A DNA stretch of 37,159 nt from Candidatus Olsenella stercoravium (lineage in GTDB: Bacteria; Actinomycetota; Coriobacteriia; Coriobacteriales; Atopobiaceae), in assembly GCA_019116265.1 (NCBI GenBank), contig DXBZ01000163.1, positions 1 through 37,159 on the forward strand. Reading direction: 5' to 3'. The notes beneath the pieces were generated by a model. It was not told the DNA's origin, made no database searches, and worked only from the letters and a program-made list of their open reading frames with translations. The stretch's first letter is position 1. Every line of letters begins with the position of its first letter. This document shows positions 15,401 through 24,304 of the stretch, piece by piece. The position numbers were made by a program, and so were the translations under genes.

Positions 15401-16480
15401 ATGTCGATGTCCGACGACCTCAAGGCGATCGAGGCCCAGTTCCAGGAGGGCCTGGCCGCCGCCGAGACCATGGAGGCCCTCGAGGCCCTGCGCGTGAGCT
15501 ATCTGGGCAAGAAGGGCCAGCTCACGGCCATCATGCGCTCGATGGGCCAGGTGCCGCCCGAGGAGCGCCCGGCCATGGGCCAGCTCGCCAACACCGTTCG
15601 CGCCACCGTGGACGCCGCGCTCAAGGCGCGCAGGGAGGAGCTCTCCGCGGCGCTCCTGGAGCAGAAGATGGCCGCCGACGCCGTCGACGTCACGCTGCCC
15701 GGCCGCCGCCTGAGCTCCGGCACCCAGCACCTCATCAACCAGATCCGCGAGGAGATCGAGGACATCTTCTGCGGTCTGGGCTACACCGTCGAGGACGGCC
15801 CCTACGTGGAGAGCACCTGGTACAACTTCACCGCGCTCAACGCGCCGGAGGACCATCCCAGCCGTTCCGCCAAGGACACCTTCTATGTGGTGGACAACGC
15901 GCCGGGCACGATGCTCCACGCCGAGGAGACCAACGTCCAGGGCGAGTCGGACATCCTCCTGCGCACCCAGACCTCCGGCGTCCAGGTGCACGTCATGGAG
16001 AACAAGAAGCCGCCCATCTACATGATCTGCCCGGGTACGGTCTTCCGCCCGGACACGGCCGACGCCAACCACCTGCCGCAGTTCACGCAGGTCGAGGGCC
16101 TCGTCGTAGACGAGGGCATCACCTTTGGCGACCTCAAGGGCACGCTCGACTACTTCACGCGCGAGATCTTTGGCAAGGACCGCGCCACGCGCTACCGCCC
16201 GCACTTCTTCCCGTTCACCGAGCCCAGCTGCGAGGTCGACGTCTCCTGCGGCGTCTGCGGCGGCAAGGGCTGCCGCTTCTGCAAGAACACCGGCTGGCTG
16301 GAGATCCTGGGCGCCGGCATGGTTGACCCCAACGTCTTTGAGTTCTGCGGCATCGACCCCGAGAAGTACACCGGCTTTGCCTTTGGCATCGGCGTCGAGC
16401 GCGTGGCGGCCCTGCGCTACGACCTGCCCGACCTGCGCATGCTGATGACAGGCGACATGCGCTTCCTCCGTCAGTTCTGA
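15401..16480 (+). CDS. pheS: phenylalanine-tRNA ligase alpha subunit
   Basis: 359-aa class II aminoacyl-tRNA synthetase subunit that activates Phe and charges tRNA-Phe as an alpha2-beta2 complex. Visible parts are the N-terminal coiled-coil region (residues 1-90), 'PGRRLSSGTQHLINQIREEI' at the start of the catalytic domain, 'EDGPYVESTWYNFTALN', motif 2 around 'RPHFFPFTEPSCEVDV', and motif 3 'FAFGIGVERVAALRYDLPDLR'. The ATG at 15401 follows GAAGGG and lies 20 bases after the T-box terminator. Length is normal for the family. It is controlled by the T-box leader upstream and followed by pheT. Confidence 0.97.
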   Translation: MSMSDDLKAIEAQFQEGLAAAETMEALEALRVSYLGKKGQLTAIMRSMGQVPPEERPAMGQLANTVRATVDAALKARREELSAALLEQKMAADAVDVTLPGRRLSSGTQHLINQIREEIEDIFCGLGYTVEDGPYVESTWYNFTALNAPEDHPSRSAKDTFYVVDNAPGTMLHAEETNVQGESDILLRTQTSGVQVHVMENKKPPIYMICPGTVFRPDTADANHLPQFTQVEGLVVDEGITFGDLKGTLDYFTREIFGKDRATRYRPHFFPFTEPSCEVDVSCGVCGGKGCRFCKNTGWLEILGAGMVDPNVFEFCGIDPEKYTGFAFGIGVERVAALRYDLPDLRMLMTGDMRFLRQF

Positions 16481-16488
16481 GGCTTCCC

Positions 16489-16573
16489 CTGGCGCCCGAT
16501 CTTGGCGCTCAAGCCTTCGGCCGCCGCACGTCAGGCGTGCGGCCTCGGCTTTCGCACCAATCTCGGGCGCCAG
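16489..16573 (+). ncRNA. long folded spacer between pheS and pheT
   Basis: An 85-base nested hairpin. The outer arm CTGGCGCCCGA (16489-16499) pairs perfectly with TCGGGCGCCAG (16563-16573). Inside, TTGG (16502-16505) pairs with CCAA (16557-16560), AAGCC (16511-16515) with GGCTT (16547-16551), and CCGCACG (16524-16530) with CGTGCGG (16536-16542) around loop TCAGG. No U-run follows, so it is not an ordinary terminator. It may be an mRNA stability or processing element that balances PheS and PheT. It matches no RNA family that I recognise. Confidence 0.6.
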
Positions 16574-16629
16574 TGAAACCCTCAGAACTAACGGAAACAT
16601 GTTTCGAATCGCGCGAGAAGGAGAAGAAC

Positions 16630-19095
16630 ATGCGCGTCTCATATGAGTGGCTCAAGAGCATGGTCGACGTGCCGGCGGATCCCGCCGAGCTCGTGGCCGA
16701 GTTCACCCGCACCGGCACTGAGGTGGAGGCAGTCGAGAAGGTCGGTGCCAACCTCGACCACGTGGTCACGGCCCAGGTCGTGAGCAAGAAGCCCCACCCC
16801 GACTCCGACCACATGTGGCTCTGCCAGGTCTCGGTGGGCGATAAGAACGTGGATGCCGACGGCAACCCCGTGCCCCTGCAGATCGTCTGCGGCGCCCAGA
16901 ACTTCAACGAGGGCGACCACATCGTGTGCGCCATGATTGGCGCGGTGCTGCCCGGAGACTTCAAGATCAAGAAGAGCAAGCTGCGCGGCGTCGAGTCCTG
17001 CGGCATGAACTGCTCGGCCCGCGAGCTGGGCCTGGGCGCTGACCACGAGGGCATCATGATCCTGCCCGAGGATGCGCCGGTGGGCATGGACTTCACCGAC
17101 TACCTCGGCATGTCCGACACCGTGATCGACTGCGAGATCACGCCCAACCGCCCCGACTGCCTCTCCATGACCGGCATGGCGGTGGAGGTCGCGGCCATCC
17201 TCGACGAGGACACCCACATCGAGCTGCCCGCCGTGAAGGCCGAGCAGGGCCCGAACGCCGCCGACCTCGTCGACGTGACGATCGACGACCCCGAGCTCTG
17301 CCCGCGCTACACCGCGCGCGTGGTCCGCAACGTGAAGATCGGCCCCTCGCCCGAGTGGCTCGCCCAGCGCGTGGCCGCCGCCGGCGGGCGCTCGATCAAC
17401 AACGTCGTGGACGTGACCAACTACGTCATGTACCTCACGGGCCAGCCGCTCCACGCCTTCGACCTGGGCAAGCTCACCGAGCGCGACGGACGCCGCCACA
17501 TCGTGGTGCGCGCCGCGACAGACGGCGAGAAGCTCGTGACGCTCGACGGCCAGGAGCGCGAGCTCACGCACGACATGTGCCTCATCACCGACGACGGCAA
17601 CACCCCGATCGCCCTCGCCGGCGTCATGGGCGGCCTCGACTCCGAGATCACGGAGGAGACCGTCGACGTGCTCCTGGAGAGCGCGAACTTCTCGTCCGGC
17701 CACACCTCCCGCACCTCGCGCAACCTCGACCTCATGAGCGAGGCCTCAATCCGCTACGAGCGCAAGGTCGACGGCTCCAACTGCGCCAACGTGGCCCAGA
17801 TCGCGGCCGCGCTCTTTGAGGAGTGCTGCGGTGCCGAGGTCTGCCCGGGCATCGTGGACGTCTATCCGGGCGAGAAGGACGATGCGCCCGCCCAGATCAC
17901 GCTGCGCCCGAGCCGCGCCCGCCTGCTCGGCGGCGCCGACATCCCCGAGGAGTTCATGGCCGGCCGCCTGCGCCGCCTGGGCTGCGCGGTGGAGAAGGCC
18001 GGCGAGGACGCCCTGGCCGTGACCGCCCCCACCAACCGTCCCGACCTCACCCGCGAGGTCGACCTCATCGAGGAGGTCGTGCGCCTCTGGGGCGAGGGCG
18101 ACATCGAGGCCACGCTGCCCGCCGCCAAGAACCACGCCGGCGGCCTCACCGTGGAGCAGCGCCGCGTCCGCAAGATCGGTGCCGTGCTGCGCGCCTGCGG
18201 CCTCTCCGAGACCTCCACGTACAACTTCGCCGCGCCGGACGACCTCGCGCGTCTGGGCATCCCCGACGTGGGTCGCGGCGTGCCCGTGAAGATCATCCGT
18301 CCGCTTGTGGCCGAGCAGTCCGAGATGCGCCGCTCCATGCTGCCGGGCCTCTTGCGCTCCGTGGCGTACAACCTCGACCACGGTGTCGCCAACGTCGCGC
18401 TCTACGAGATCGGCCGCGTCTTCTTTGGTCACGAGACCAGGAGCCTCCCCGACGAGCCGAGCTACGTCTGCGGCGTCCTGTGCGGCAAGCGCGCCGACGA
18501 CGCCTGGAACCAGCGCTTTGACGAGTACGACTTCTTCGACGCCAAGGGCGTGGTCGAGGAGCTGCTGGACGCCCTGCGCGTAACCAAGGTCCGCTTCAAG
18601 GCGGCCGACCCCGAGCAGTACCCGTGGCTCCAGCCCGGCCGTGCCGCCGAGGTCCTGGCCCGCGGCGAGGTCATCGGCTGGGTGGGCAACGTCCACCCGC
18701 GCGGCCTGCGCGCGACGGGCGTGGACGCGCCGGTGGTGGCCTTCGAGCTCTCCCAGGCGGCGCTTCTGCGCCTGGCCGCCGACCAGCTGCCCTACGAGGA
18801 CGTGCCCACGCTGCCCGGCGTTGACGTGGACCTCGCCATCGTTGTGGATGAGTCCGTGACCTGCGAGACCCTCATGCAGCGCATCACCTCCGCCGGCGGC
18901 AAGCTCCTCGCCGACGTCCGTCTCTTCGACGTCTACCGCGACGACGAGCGCGTGGGCAGGGGCAAGAAGTCCATGGCCTTCTCGCTCACCTACCGCGCGG
19001 CCGACCGCACCCTCACCTCCGACGAGGTCGAGAAGGCGCACGCCAAGCTCGTGACCAAGGTCTGCAAGGCCACTGGCGGCGAGGTCCGCAGCTAA
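16630..19095 (+). CDS. pheT: phenylalanine-tRNA ligase beta subunit
   Basis: 821 aa. Domain order fits bacterial PheT: N-terminal 'MRVSYEWLKSMVDVP', an OB-fold tRNA-binding domain (about 40-150, 'HPDSDHMWLCQVSVG'), B3/B4 editing domain ('GRSINNVVDVTNYVMYLTGQPLHAFD' region), B5 domain ('ITLRPSRARLLGGADIPEEF'), a pseudo-catalytic core, and the C-terminal FDX-ACB anticodon-binding domain ('VRLFDVYRDDERVGRGKKSM'). The frame is open to 16537 but the ATG at 16630, after GAAGGAG, is the start by homology. The pheS-pheT gap (149 bp) is unusually long and holds the structured spacer. Confidence 0.97.
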   Translation: MRVSYEWLKSMVDVPADPAELVAEFTRTGTEVEAVEKVGANLDHVVTAQVVSKKPHPDSDHMWLCQVSVGDKNVDADGNPVPLQIVCGAQNFNEGDHIVCAMIGAVLPGDFKIKKSKLRGVESCGMNCSARELGLGADHEGIMILPEDAPVGMDFTDYLGMSDTVIDCEITPNRPDCLSMTGMAVEVAAILDEDTHIELPAVKAEQGPNAADLVDVTIDDPELCPRYTARVVRNVKIGPSPEWLAQRVAAAGGRSINNVVDVTNYVMYLTGQPLHAFDLGKLTERDGRRHIVVRAATDGEKLVTLDGQERELTHDMCLITDDGNTPIALAGVMGGLDSEITEETVDVLLESANFSSGHTSRTSRNLDLMSEASIRYERKVDGSNCANVAQIAAALFEECCGAEVCPGIVDVYPGEKDDAPAQITLRPSRARLLGGADIPEEFMAGRLRRLGCAVEKAGEDALAVTAPTNRPDLTREVDLIEEVVRLWGEGDIEATLPAAKNHAGGLTVEQRRVRKIGAVLRACGLSETSTYNFAAPDDLARLGIPDVGRGVPVKIIRPLVAEQSEMRRSMLPGLLRSVAYNLDHGVANVALYEIGRVFFGHETRSLPDEPSYVCGVLCGKRADDAWNQRFDEYDFFDAKGVVEELLDALRVTKVRFKAADPEQYPWLQPGRAAEVLARGEVIGWVGNVHPRGLRATGVDAPVVAFELSQAALLRLAADQLPYEDVPTLPGVDVDLAIVVDESVTCETLMQRITSAGGKLLADVRLFDVYRDDERVGRGKKSMAFSLTYRAADRTLTSDEVEKAHAKLVTKVCKATGGEVRS

Positions 19096-19104
19096 ACTTG
19101 CGAG

Positions 19105-19124
19105 AAAGGGGTCAGACCCCTTTT
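19105..19124 (+). terminator. terminator of pheST
   Basis: AAAGGGGTC (19105-19113) pairs with GACCCCTTT (19115-19123), followed by TAGG; 10 bases after the pheT stop codon. The effective loop must open 1-2 pairs at the tip. Confidence 0.7.
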
Positions 19125-19132
19125 AGGCAACA

Positions 19133-19168
19133 GCGGGCGAGGGGACGTTCCTCTCGCCCGCCGATTTT
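19133..19168 (+). terminator. second terminator after pheST
   Basis: GCGGGCGAG (19133-19141) pairs with CTCGCCCGC (19153-19161); the stem continues inward (GGGA with TCCT, one G-U pair) around loop CGT, and is followed by CGATTTTG. With the preceding hairpin it forms a tandem terminator. Confidence 0.75.
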
Positions 19169-19240
19169 GTGCGCGCCTGCCGCGAACGAGCAACTATTCT
19201 TAAAGCGTTGCAAGGTTGTTGCCCAGCGGAGGGAGAACAC

Positions 19241-20680
19241 ATGGCGAGAAGAACGCTGACCAGGCGCGATGCCGTGGGGGCGGCCCTCGCCGCCGGGTCC
19301 ATGCTGCTGGCGGGCTGCGCCGGGAAGGGCTCGTCGCCGGCCGTCAAGCAGGTGCAGCCGGAAGAGGTCGAGCCCGTGGAGCCCGCCGAGCCGATCGAGC
19401 AGACGGCCGAGCCCGATCCCGCCGACTGGACGCAGGTGGAGCTCGATCCGGCGCCCACGCTCTCGTGGACGGTCGGAACCTCCGACAACAGCGTGACCCC
19501 CAACGACTGGCACTGGGAGGACGGCGTGCTCGCCACGAGCGTCGCAGCCGTCATGGATGCCCGTGCAGACGAAGCCGGCCAGGTCTCGTTTGCCAGCTTT
19601 GATCCCGTGTCGGGCCTGTCCTTCAGCTTTGCGGGCGCCGTTGCCCAGGCCAACGAGGAGATCATCGAGGAACCGTTTGTGACCTCCACGTATGGTGCTG
19701 AGCGTGCCGCCTGGCTGGTCTATCGCGTCCGTCAGGAGGCGGACGGCCTCGATCCGGAGTCAACGCACATCTACGCCCAGCGCCTGGACTATGCCTCAGG
19801 CGGGCTGGGTGATCGCGTGGAGCTGCCGGACGGCGACCTGCACGGGTCTTTTGGGACGAGCTATCGTCTTGCGTCGTCGGCGACCCGTGTGGGCGTGTAC
19901 GTGGAAAACGATGCCGGAACGAGCGTCATCTCACTCGCCTCCGACGGTACGGTCGAAACCGTGCAGACCGGCGGCTTCAGCCTGCTCACCTCCTTTGCGG
20001 CGGGCGCCTATGCGCACACCAAGCTGGATGAGCGGGAGGGTCGCGACCAGTTGCGCAGCCTCGATGACGGCAGCGTCCTGCTGGAGAGCCGGCGCGTGGA
20101 CGACTACGAGGACACGCCAAACATGAGCTCATACACCTACATGGTCGACGAGGCGATGAGGCTTTCGGACGGCGTCTTTCTCACGGGGGCCGGCGACCTT
20201 GACACGATAACCTACTACGTCCAGGGCTCCGAGCCCGTTGCGCTGGCTGACCAGATTATGGCGCTCATGCCGGAGGACAGCCCGAGGGGGTACACAAACG
20301 CCCAGTTCATGGGCCAGCTGTTGGACGGCTCGGTAATTCTGTCCATCATGCGCAGCGTAATCAGGGTCAGTGCGGGTCCGACCATCGAGTGCCTGCTCGA
20401 GCGCGAGCGCTTTGACGCCCTCGAGGCGGTGGTCATGGGCGCCGATGCAGTGACTGGCGACATCTATCTGCAGACCACGGACGAGAACGTCATCATGAGC
20501 CCGGCGGGAGAGGATGCGGGCCGGTGGAGCCTCTACCCGGTGAGCGCGCATGCGAGCTCGTACGGCAGCGTCTACACAACCAACGACACGAGCCAGACCA
20601 AGGCGGTTCTCTGGCTTGAGAGAAACGATGACGACGAGGTGACGCGCGCGGTCGTGACGCGCGGCGGCCAGCCGACGTAG
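19241..20680 (+). CDS. secreted lipoprotein of unknown function
   Basis: 479 aa. The N terminus 'TRRDAVGAALAAGSMLLAGC' has a twin-arginine pair (R8-R9), a hydrophobic stretch and a lipobox with Cys26, so it is a lipoprotein, possibly Tat-exported. An acidic Pro/Glu linker (about 35-65) follows, then a folded region with repeated short beta-rich segments ('ASDGTVETVQTGGFSLLTSF', 'RSLDDGSVLLESRR', 'MGADAVTGDIYLQT'), suggestive of a beta-propeller. I chose the ATG at 19241 after GCGGAGGGAG; the frame is open upstream but lies in the terminator. It is the first gene of the surface-protein cluster, 10 bp before the next gene. No family was recognised. Confidence 0.75.
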   Translation: MARRTLTRRDAVGAALAAGSMLLAGCAGKGSSPAVKQVQPEEVEPVEPAEPIEQTAEPDPADWTQVELDPAPTLSWTVGTSDNSVTPNDWHWEDGVLATSVAAVMDARADEAGQVSFASFDPVSGLSFSFAGAVAQANEEIIEEPFVTSTYGAERAAWLVYRVRQEADGLDPESTHIYAQRLDYASGGLGDRVELPDGDLHGSFGTSYRLASSATRVGVYVENDAGTSVISLASDGTVETVQTGGFSLLTSFAAGAYAHTKLDEREGRDQLRSLDDGSVLLESRRVDDYEDTPNMSSYTYMVDEAMRLSDGVFLTGAGDLDTITYYVQGSEPVALADQIMALMPEDSPRGYTNAQFMGQLLDGSVILSIMRSVIRVSAGPTIECLLERERFDALEAVVMGADAVTGDIYLQTTDENVIMSPAGEDAGRWSLYPVSAHASSYGSVYTTNDTSQTKAVLWLERNDDDEVTRAVVTRGGQPT

Positions 20681-20690
20681 GGAGGCCCGC

Positions 20691-21947
20691 ATGTTCTGTC
20701 CCAAGTGTGGCGAGAAGAACCCGGACGGCGCCAGGTTCTGCGCGAGGTGCGGCGCCGCGATCGCGGCGGCCGGGCCGGTGTCGGGGCCGGTGCCCGCCCC
20801 GCCCCGCCGGCGCTCCCGCGTGCCGCTCGTGGCGGCGTGCGCCGTGGCCGCGGTCGCCGTGGTCGTGGCGGCGGTGCTCGTGCTGCCGGGACTCCTCGGC
20901 GGCGGCCGCGCGGCCCAGGAGCGCCAGGCCTCCAACGCGGCGCTCAATGGGGGCTATAAAAACACCGTTGTCTCCTCCGGCGATTACGACTACCTCTACA
21001 GCGCCTCGGTCGGCGGAATCTGTCGCGTCAAGAGCGACGGCTCTTCCGCTGAACTCATCCGCCCGATCGACTCCGCTCCCTATCACGTCTCGGCGCTCGC
21101 GATTGATGGCGACACCCTCTACTTTGCGCTTGAGGGCAATGCTCCGTCTGAAATACGCTCGATTCAGCTCGACGGCACCAACGAGAAGAGCCTCGTGACG
21201 CTTGCCACCGAGCCCAACGAGTCAGCGACACTTACCTCCGAGCCCAACGAGTTCAATCAGAGGGTCGCTCAGATATGCGTTTACGACGGGGCGCTGTATG
21301 TGACCTCATATGTATACGATCCATATGAGATGACTTGCACATGGAATGTGTATACGGTGCACAAAGACGGCTCCGACATTCGACAGGTTTTTACCCTTGA
21401 CGGAGACTACCTCGCCATCCAGGACCTTCTCGTCCTGCCTGATGCGGTTTACTACCTCGAGAATGGGAATGGCGGGGATTTCTATACGCTCAACGCTTGG
21501 GACTCGGATACCAATCAGGTGCGGGCCCTCTACACGGGCACCTCGGCATATGCTAGCGAACTGTGCATGGTCGACGGCCAGCTCATCTTCATCGAGAGAG
21601 GCTCCGGCTCCCAGCAAGTGATGTGCTTTGGAACGGACGGCCAGGAGCAGAAAACGCTCTGGTCGGGTGAGGGTGCAATGATTGCCACAGTGGCGGACGG
21701 CTCCGTCTACCTGAGCGTTCCAAACTCGGATGGGAGTGAGGGCCGGTCGCTCCTTCGCGTGCCGCTCGATGGCTCAGCCGAACAAACCGTGGCTCAGAAC
21801 CTACTTAATACCAGCCATTCCGTCAGTGACGTGGGTGGACGTCTGGTGGTCTGCGAAAACGCCACCGAAACAGATGACACGTCGGTCCTGCAGGCGATCA
21901 GCATGAACTACGACGGCACCGACCAAGTGACGTACCCGCTCGGCTAG
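20691..21947 (+). CDS. zinc-ribbon membrane protein with propeller-like ectodomain (DUF5050-like), copy 1
   Basis: 418 aa. Residues 1-21 form a zinc ribbon with Cys3, Cys6, Cys17 and Cys20 ('MFCPKCG...FCARCG'). A Pro/Arg-rich linker leads to one membrane helix (about 45-69). The outside part (75-418) has repeated blade-like units ('YDYLYSASVGGICRVKSDGS', 'VSALAIDGDTLYFALEG', 'WNVYTVHKDGSDIRQVF', 'RSLLRVPLDGSAEQTVAQNL'), consistent with a DUF5050-type beta-propeller. It is a close paralogue of the next gene: the first 255 bp differ at only about nine bases, while the ectodomain is much more diverged and visibly more AT-rich around 21240-21660. Function unknown; a surface binding or sensing role is inferred. 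Confidence 0.82.
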   Translation: MFCPKCGEKNPDGARFCARCGAAIAAAGPVSGPVPAPPRRRSRVPLVAACAVAAVAVVVAAVLVLPGLLGGGRAAQERQASNAALNGGYKNTVVSSGDYDYLYSASVGGICRVKSDGSSAELIRPIDSAPYHVSALAIDGDTLYFALEGNAPSEIRSIQLDGTNEKSLVTLATEPNESATLTSEPNEFNQRVAQICVYDGALYVTSYVYDPYEMTCTWNVYTVHKDGSDIRQVFTLDGDYLAIQDLLVLPDAVYYLENGNGGDFYTLNAWDSDTNQVRALYTGTSAYASELCMVDGQLIFIERGSGSQQVMCFGTDGQEQKTLWSGEGAMIATVADGSVYLSVPNSDGSEGRSLLRVPLDGSAEQTVAQNLLNTSHSVSDVGGRLVVCENATETDDTSVLQAISMNYDGTDQVTYPLG

Positions 21948-21963
21948 CGGCGAGGAGGAAGCC

Positions 21964-23169
21964 ATGTTCTGTTCCAAGTGCGGCGAGAAGAACCCGGACG
22001 GCGCCAGGTTCTGCGCGAGGTGCGGCGCCGCGATTGCGGCGGCCGGGCCGGTGTCGGGGCCGGTGCCCGCCCCGCCCCGCCGGCGCTCCCGCGTGCCGCT
22101 CGTGACGGCGTGCGCCGTGGCTGCGGTCGCCGTGGTCGTGGCGGCGGCGCTCGTGCTGCCGGGCCTTCTCGGCGGCGGCCGCGCGGCCCAGGAGCGCCAG
22201 GCGTCCAACGCGGCGCTCTCCTACGGGCGCGGCGTCGTGTCGTCGGGCGACTACGACTATCTCTACAGCACCTCGGTCGGCGGCATCTGCCGCGTCAAGA
22301 ACGACGGCTCCGCCGTGGAGCTCATCCGGCCGATTGACTCCAGCACCTACTGGGTCCCCGCGCTCGCGGTTGACGGCGACACGGTCTTCTTCGTGCTCGA
22401 CGACTTCACCGATGACGGCGGCGCCAGCGAGCTCCGCTCGGTCAGGGCCGACGGCTCGGAGGAGAAGCTCGTCACGACCAGCTCCGCGTTCGGCGGCGGC
22501 TCGCAGACCATCAGCCAGCTCTGCGTCTATGACCACAAGGTCTATGTAACGTCTACCGTTAACGGGTCGACGCAGGTCTACACCATGGGTGCGGACGGCT
22601 CCGGCCTCAAGATGATCTTCAACCAGTCCAACGCGAGCTCCCCCCTCGTCCTGTCGGATGCGGTCTACTACGTCGCGAACTTCGACTCCTCCTACACGCT
22701 CATGGCCTGGGATTCGGGGACCAACCAGGTGCGCACGCTCTACTCGGGCGCCGGGGCCTCCGCCGGCGCCCTGTGCATGGCGGGGGGGCGCCTCGTCTAC
22801 ACCGAGTACCCGAGCTCCGGCAACATGTCCGTGGTCAGCATCAGCACGGACGGGCAGGACCGCAGAGTGCTGTGGGCCAACATGTCGGATGATGCGTACG
22901 GTCATGTTGCCGCTGCCTCGAATGATGCCGTCTACCTCGTATTCTACGTACCGGGCTCGTATGAGGCCTGGAACCTCCTGCGCGTGCCACTCGACGGCTC
23001 CGACGTACAGACCGTGGCGCAGAACCTCACCTACTACAACCCGACCGTGTGTGACATGGGTGGGCGTCTGGTCATCTGCGAGAACGGCGGTGACATCTCG
23101 GGCGCCAACATGCGCGTGATGAGCATGAGCTATGACGGCACCAGTCAGGTGACGTATCCGCTCGGCTGA
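21964..23169 (+). CDS. zinc-ribbon membrane protein with propeller-like ectodomain (DUF5050-like), copy 2
   Basis: 401 aa, paralogue of the preceding gene. Zinc ribbon Cys3, Cys6, Cys17, Cys20, then the same Pro-rich linker and single membrane helix (about 45-69). The ectodomain has matching units in the same order ('YDYLYSTSVGGICRVKNDGS', 'VPALAVDGDTVFFVLDD', 'TQVYTMGADGSGLKMIF', 'WNLLRVPLDGSDVQTVAQNL') and the same ending 'SYDGTSQVTYPLG'. Start ATG at 21964 follows GAGGAGG, 16 bp after copy 1. GC content is high throughout, unlike the ectodomain of copy 1. Function unknown; probably diversified from copy 1 by tandem duplication. Confidence 0.83.
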   Translation: MFCSKCGEKNPDGARFCARCGAAIAAAGPVSGPVPAPPRRRSRVPLVTACAVAAVAVVVAAALVLPGLLGGGRAAQERQASNAALSYGRGVVSSGDYDYLYSTSVGGICRVKNDGSAVELIRPIDSSTYWVPALAVDGDTVFFVLDDFTDDGGASELRSVRADGSEEKLVTTSSAFGGGSQTISQLCVYDHKVYVTSTVNGSTQVYTMGADGSGLKMIFNQSNASSPLVLSDAVYYVANFDSSYTLMAWDSGTNQVRTLYSGAGASAGALCMAGGRLVYTEYPSSGNMSVVSISTDGQDRRVLWANMSDDAYGHVAAASNDAVYLVFYVPGSYEAWNLLRVPLDGSDVQTVAQNLTYYNPTVCDMGGRLVICENGGDISGANMRVMSMSYDGTSQVTYPLG

Positions 23170-23178
23170 CAGGGGGAA

Positions 23179-24291
23179 ATGATGTTCTGCAACAACTGCG
23201 GGTCCCAGCAGAAGGACGGCGCCAAGTTCTGCACCGTGTGCGGCGCGCCGCTTATGCAGGCCGCGTCGGCCACCCCCGTCGATCCCGTGCTCCCTGTGCA
23301 GAAAAACGCCCGCGCGCAGCGACCCCGCAGCGGAAACGGGCCCGTTGTTGCCGCCGTCGTGCTCGTGGTGCTTGCCGTGGCGTCCGTCGTGGGCGTCGCC
23401 GCTCTCATGACCGACTGCTTTGGGTTCACCAAACCGGCCGAAGAGGCTCCCGTCGTCGCATCGCCGCAGGATTCGACCACGCAGACGCCGCAGGCTGAAC
23501 CCAAACCTCAGGCGGAGGCCCCCGCAGCGCCCGAGGTGCGCGCCTCGGTGCAGGAATACTCGTGGGAGGAGCTCTCGCAGATCTCCGCGCTGATCTCCGC
23601 CGCCGGCAGCGACGCCGAGGCCACGGAGGTCGCTGCGAGCTACCACCTCTGTAACGCCGACGGCACGCTCGACGGCACCCAGACCAAGCAGCTCGTGCTC
23701 GCGGACGGCACGTCCGTCACCATGCAGATCCTCGGCTTCAACCACGACGAGCGTGCCGACGGCGCCGGTCGCGCGGGCATCACGTTTGGCTCGCGCGGGA
23801 TCGTGGGTACGCACGCCATGAACGCGGATGACTCCACGTCGGGCGGCTGGCGCGACTCGAGCCTGCGCGCCTGGATGAACGACGACCTGCTCGCCCAGCT
23901 GCCCGACGACGTGGCGGCCGCGATCGTCCCGGTGACCAAGTACGCCAACGCGACGGGGGAGACCACCGACCCGGCGTCGGTGGTCGCCACGACCGACACG
24001 CTGTGGGCGCCCGCCTACGCGGAGCTCGGCGGCCACATGGACATCGCCGACGACCCCCACGACGACGTCTACAACGCCGAGGGCTCCCAGTACCAGCTCT
24101 ACGCCGACCTGGGTGCGAGCTGGGACACCCCCAACGACATCCTCGCGATCTCCGGCGTCGAGCGCTGGTGGGAGCGCACGGCCGACCCCATGGACGGGCG
24201 CTACTTCATGTGCGTGGGGGAGGACGGCACGCCGTGGTACGCCCACACTCCCAAAAACGAGTTCGGCGTCGTCATGTGCTTCTGCGTCTAG
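23179..24291 (+). CDS. zinc-ribbon membrane protein with DUF6273-type ectodomain
   Basis: 370 aa (369 if the second ATG at 23182 is used; AGGGGGAA fits either). The zinc ribbon 'MFCNNCG...FCTVCG' is followed by a linker and one membrane helix (about 55-77), then a Pro/Gln/Glu-rich stalk (85-115). Residues about 165-370 match the DUF6273 pattern: 'VTMQILGFNHDE', 'GWRDSSLRAWMNDDLLAQLP', 'VPVTKYANATGE', 'DTLWAPAYAELGG', 'WWERTADPMDGRYFMCVGEDG'. DUF6273 is common on bacterial surface proteins and its function is unknown. This is the third gene of the anchor family, starting 9 bp after copy 2. Confidence 0.85.
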   Translation: MMFCNNCGSQQKDGAKFCTVCGAPLMQAASATPVDPVLPVQKNARAQRPRSGNGPVVAAVVLVVLAVASVVGVAALMTDCFGFTKPAEEAPVVASPQDSTTQTPQAEPKPQAEAPAAPEVRASVQEYSWEELSQISALISAAGSDAEATEVAASYHLCNADGTLDGTQTKQLVLADGTSVTMQILGFNHDERADGAGRAGITFGSRGIVGTHAMNADDSTSGGWRDSSLRAWMNDDLLAQLPDDVAAAIVPVTKYANATGETTDPASVVATTDTLWAPAYAELGGHMDIADDPHDDVYNAEGSQYQLYADLGASWDTPNDILAISGVERWWERTADPMDGRYFMCVGEDGTPWYAHTPKNEFGVVMCFCV

Positions 24292-24304
24292 CGTCGTCTC
24301 TGCT

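Noticed and set aside
21898..24246. 782-codon open frame on the minus strand
   Set aside because: It lies antisense to three well-supported zinc-ribbon genes. Its product is Val/Gly/Arg/His-rich with no domain, the usual product of third-position GC bias on the opposite strand.
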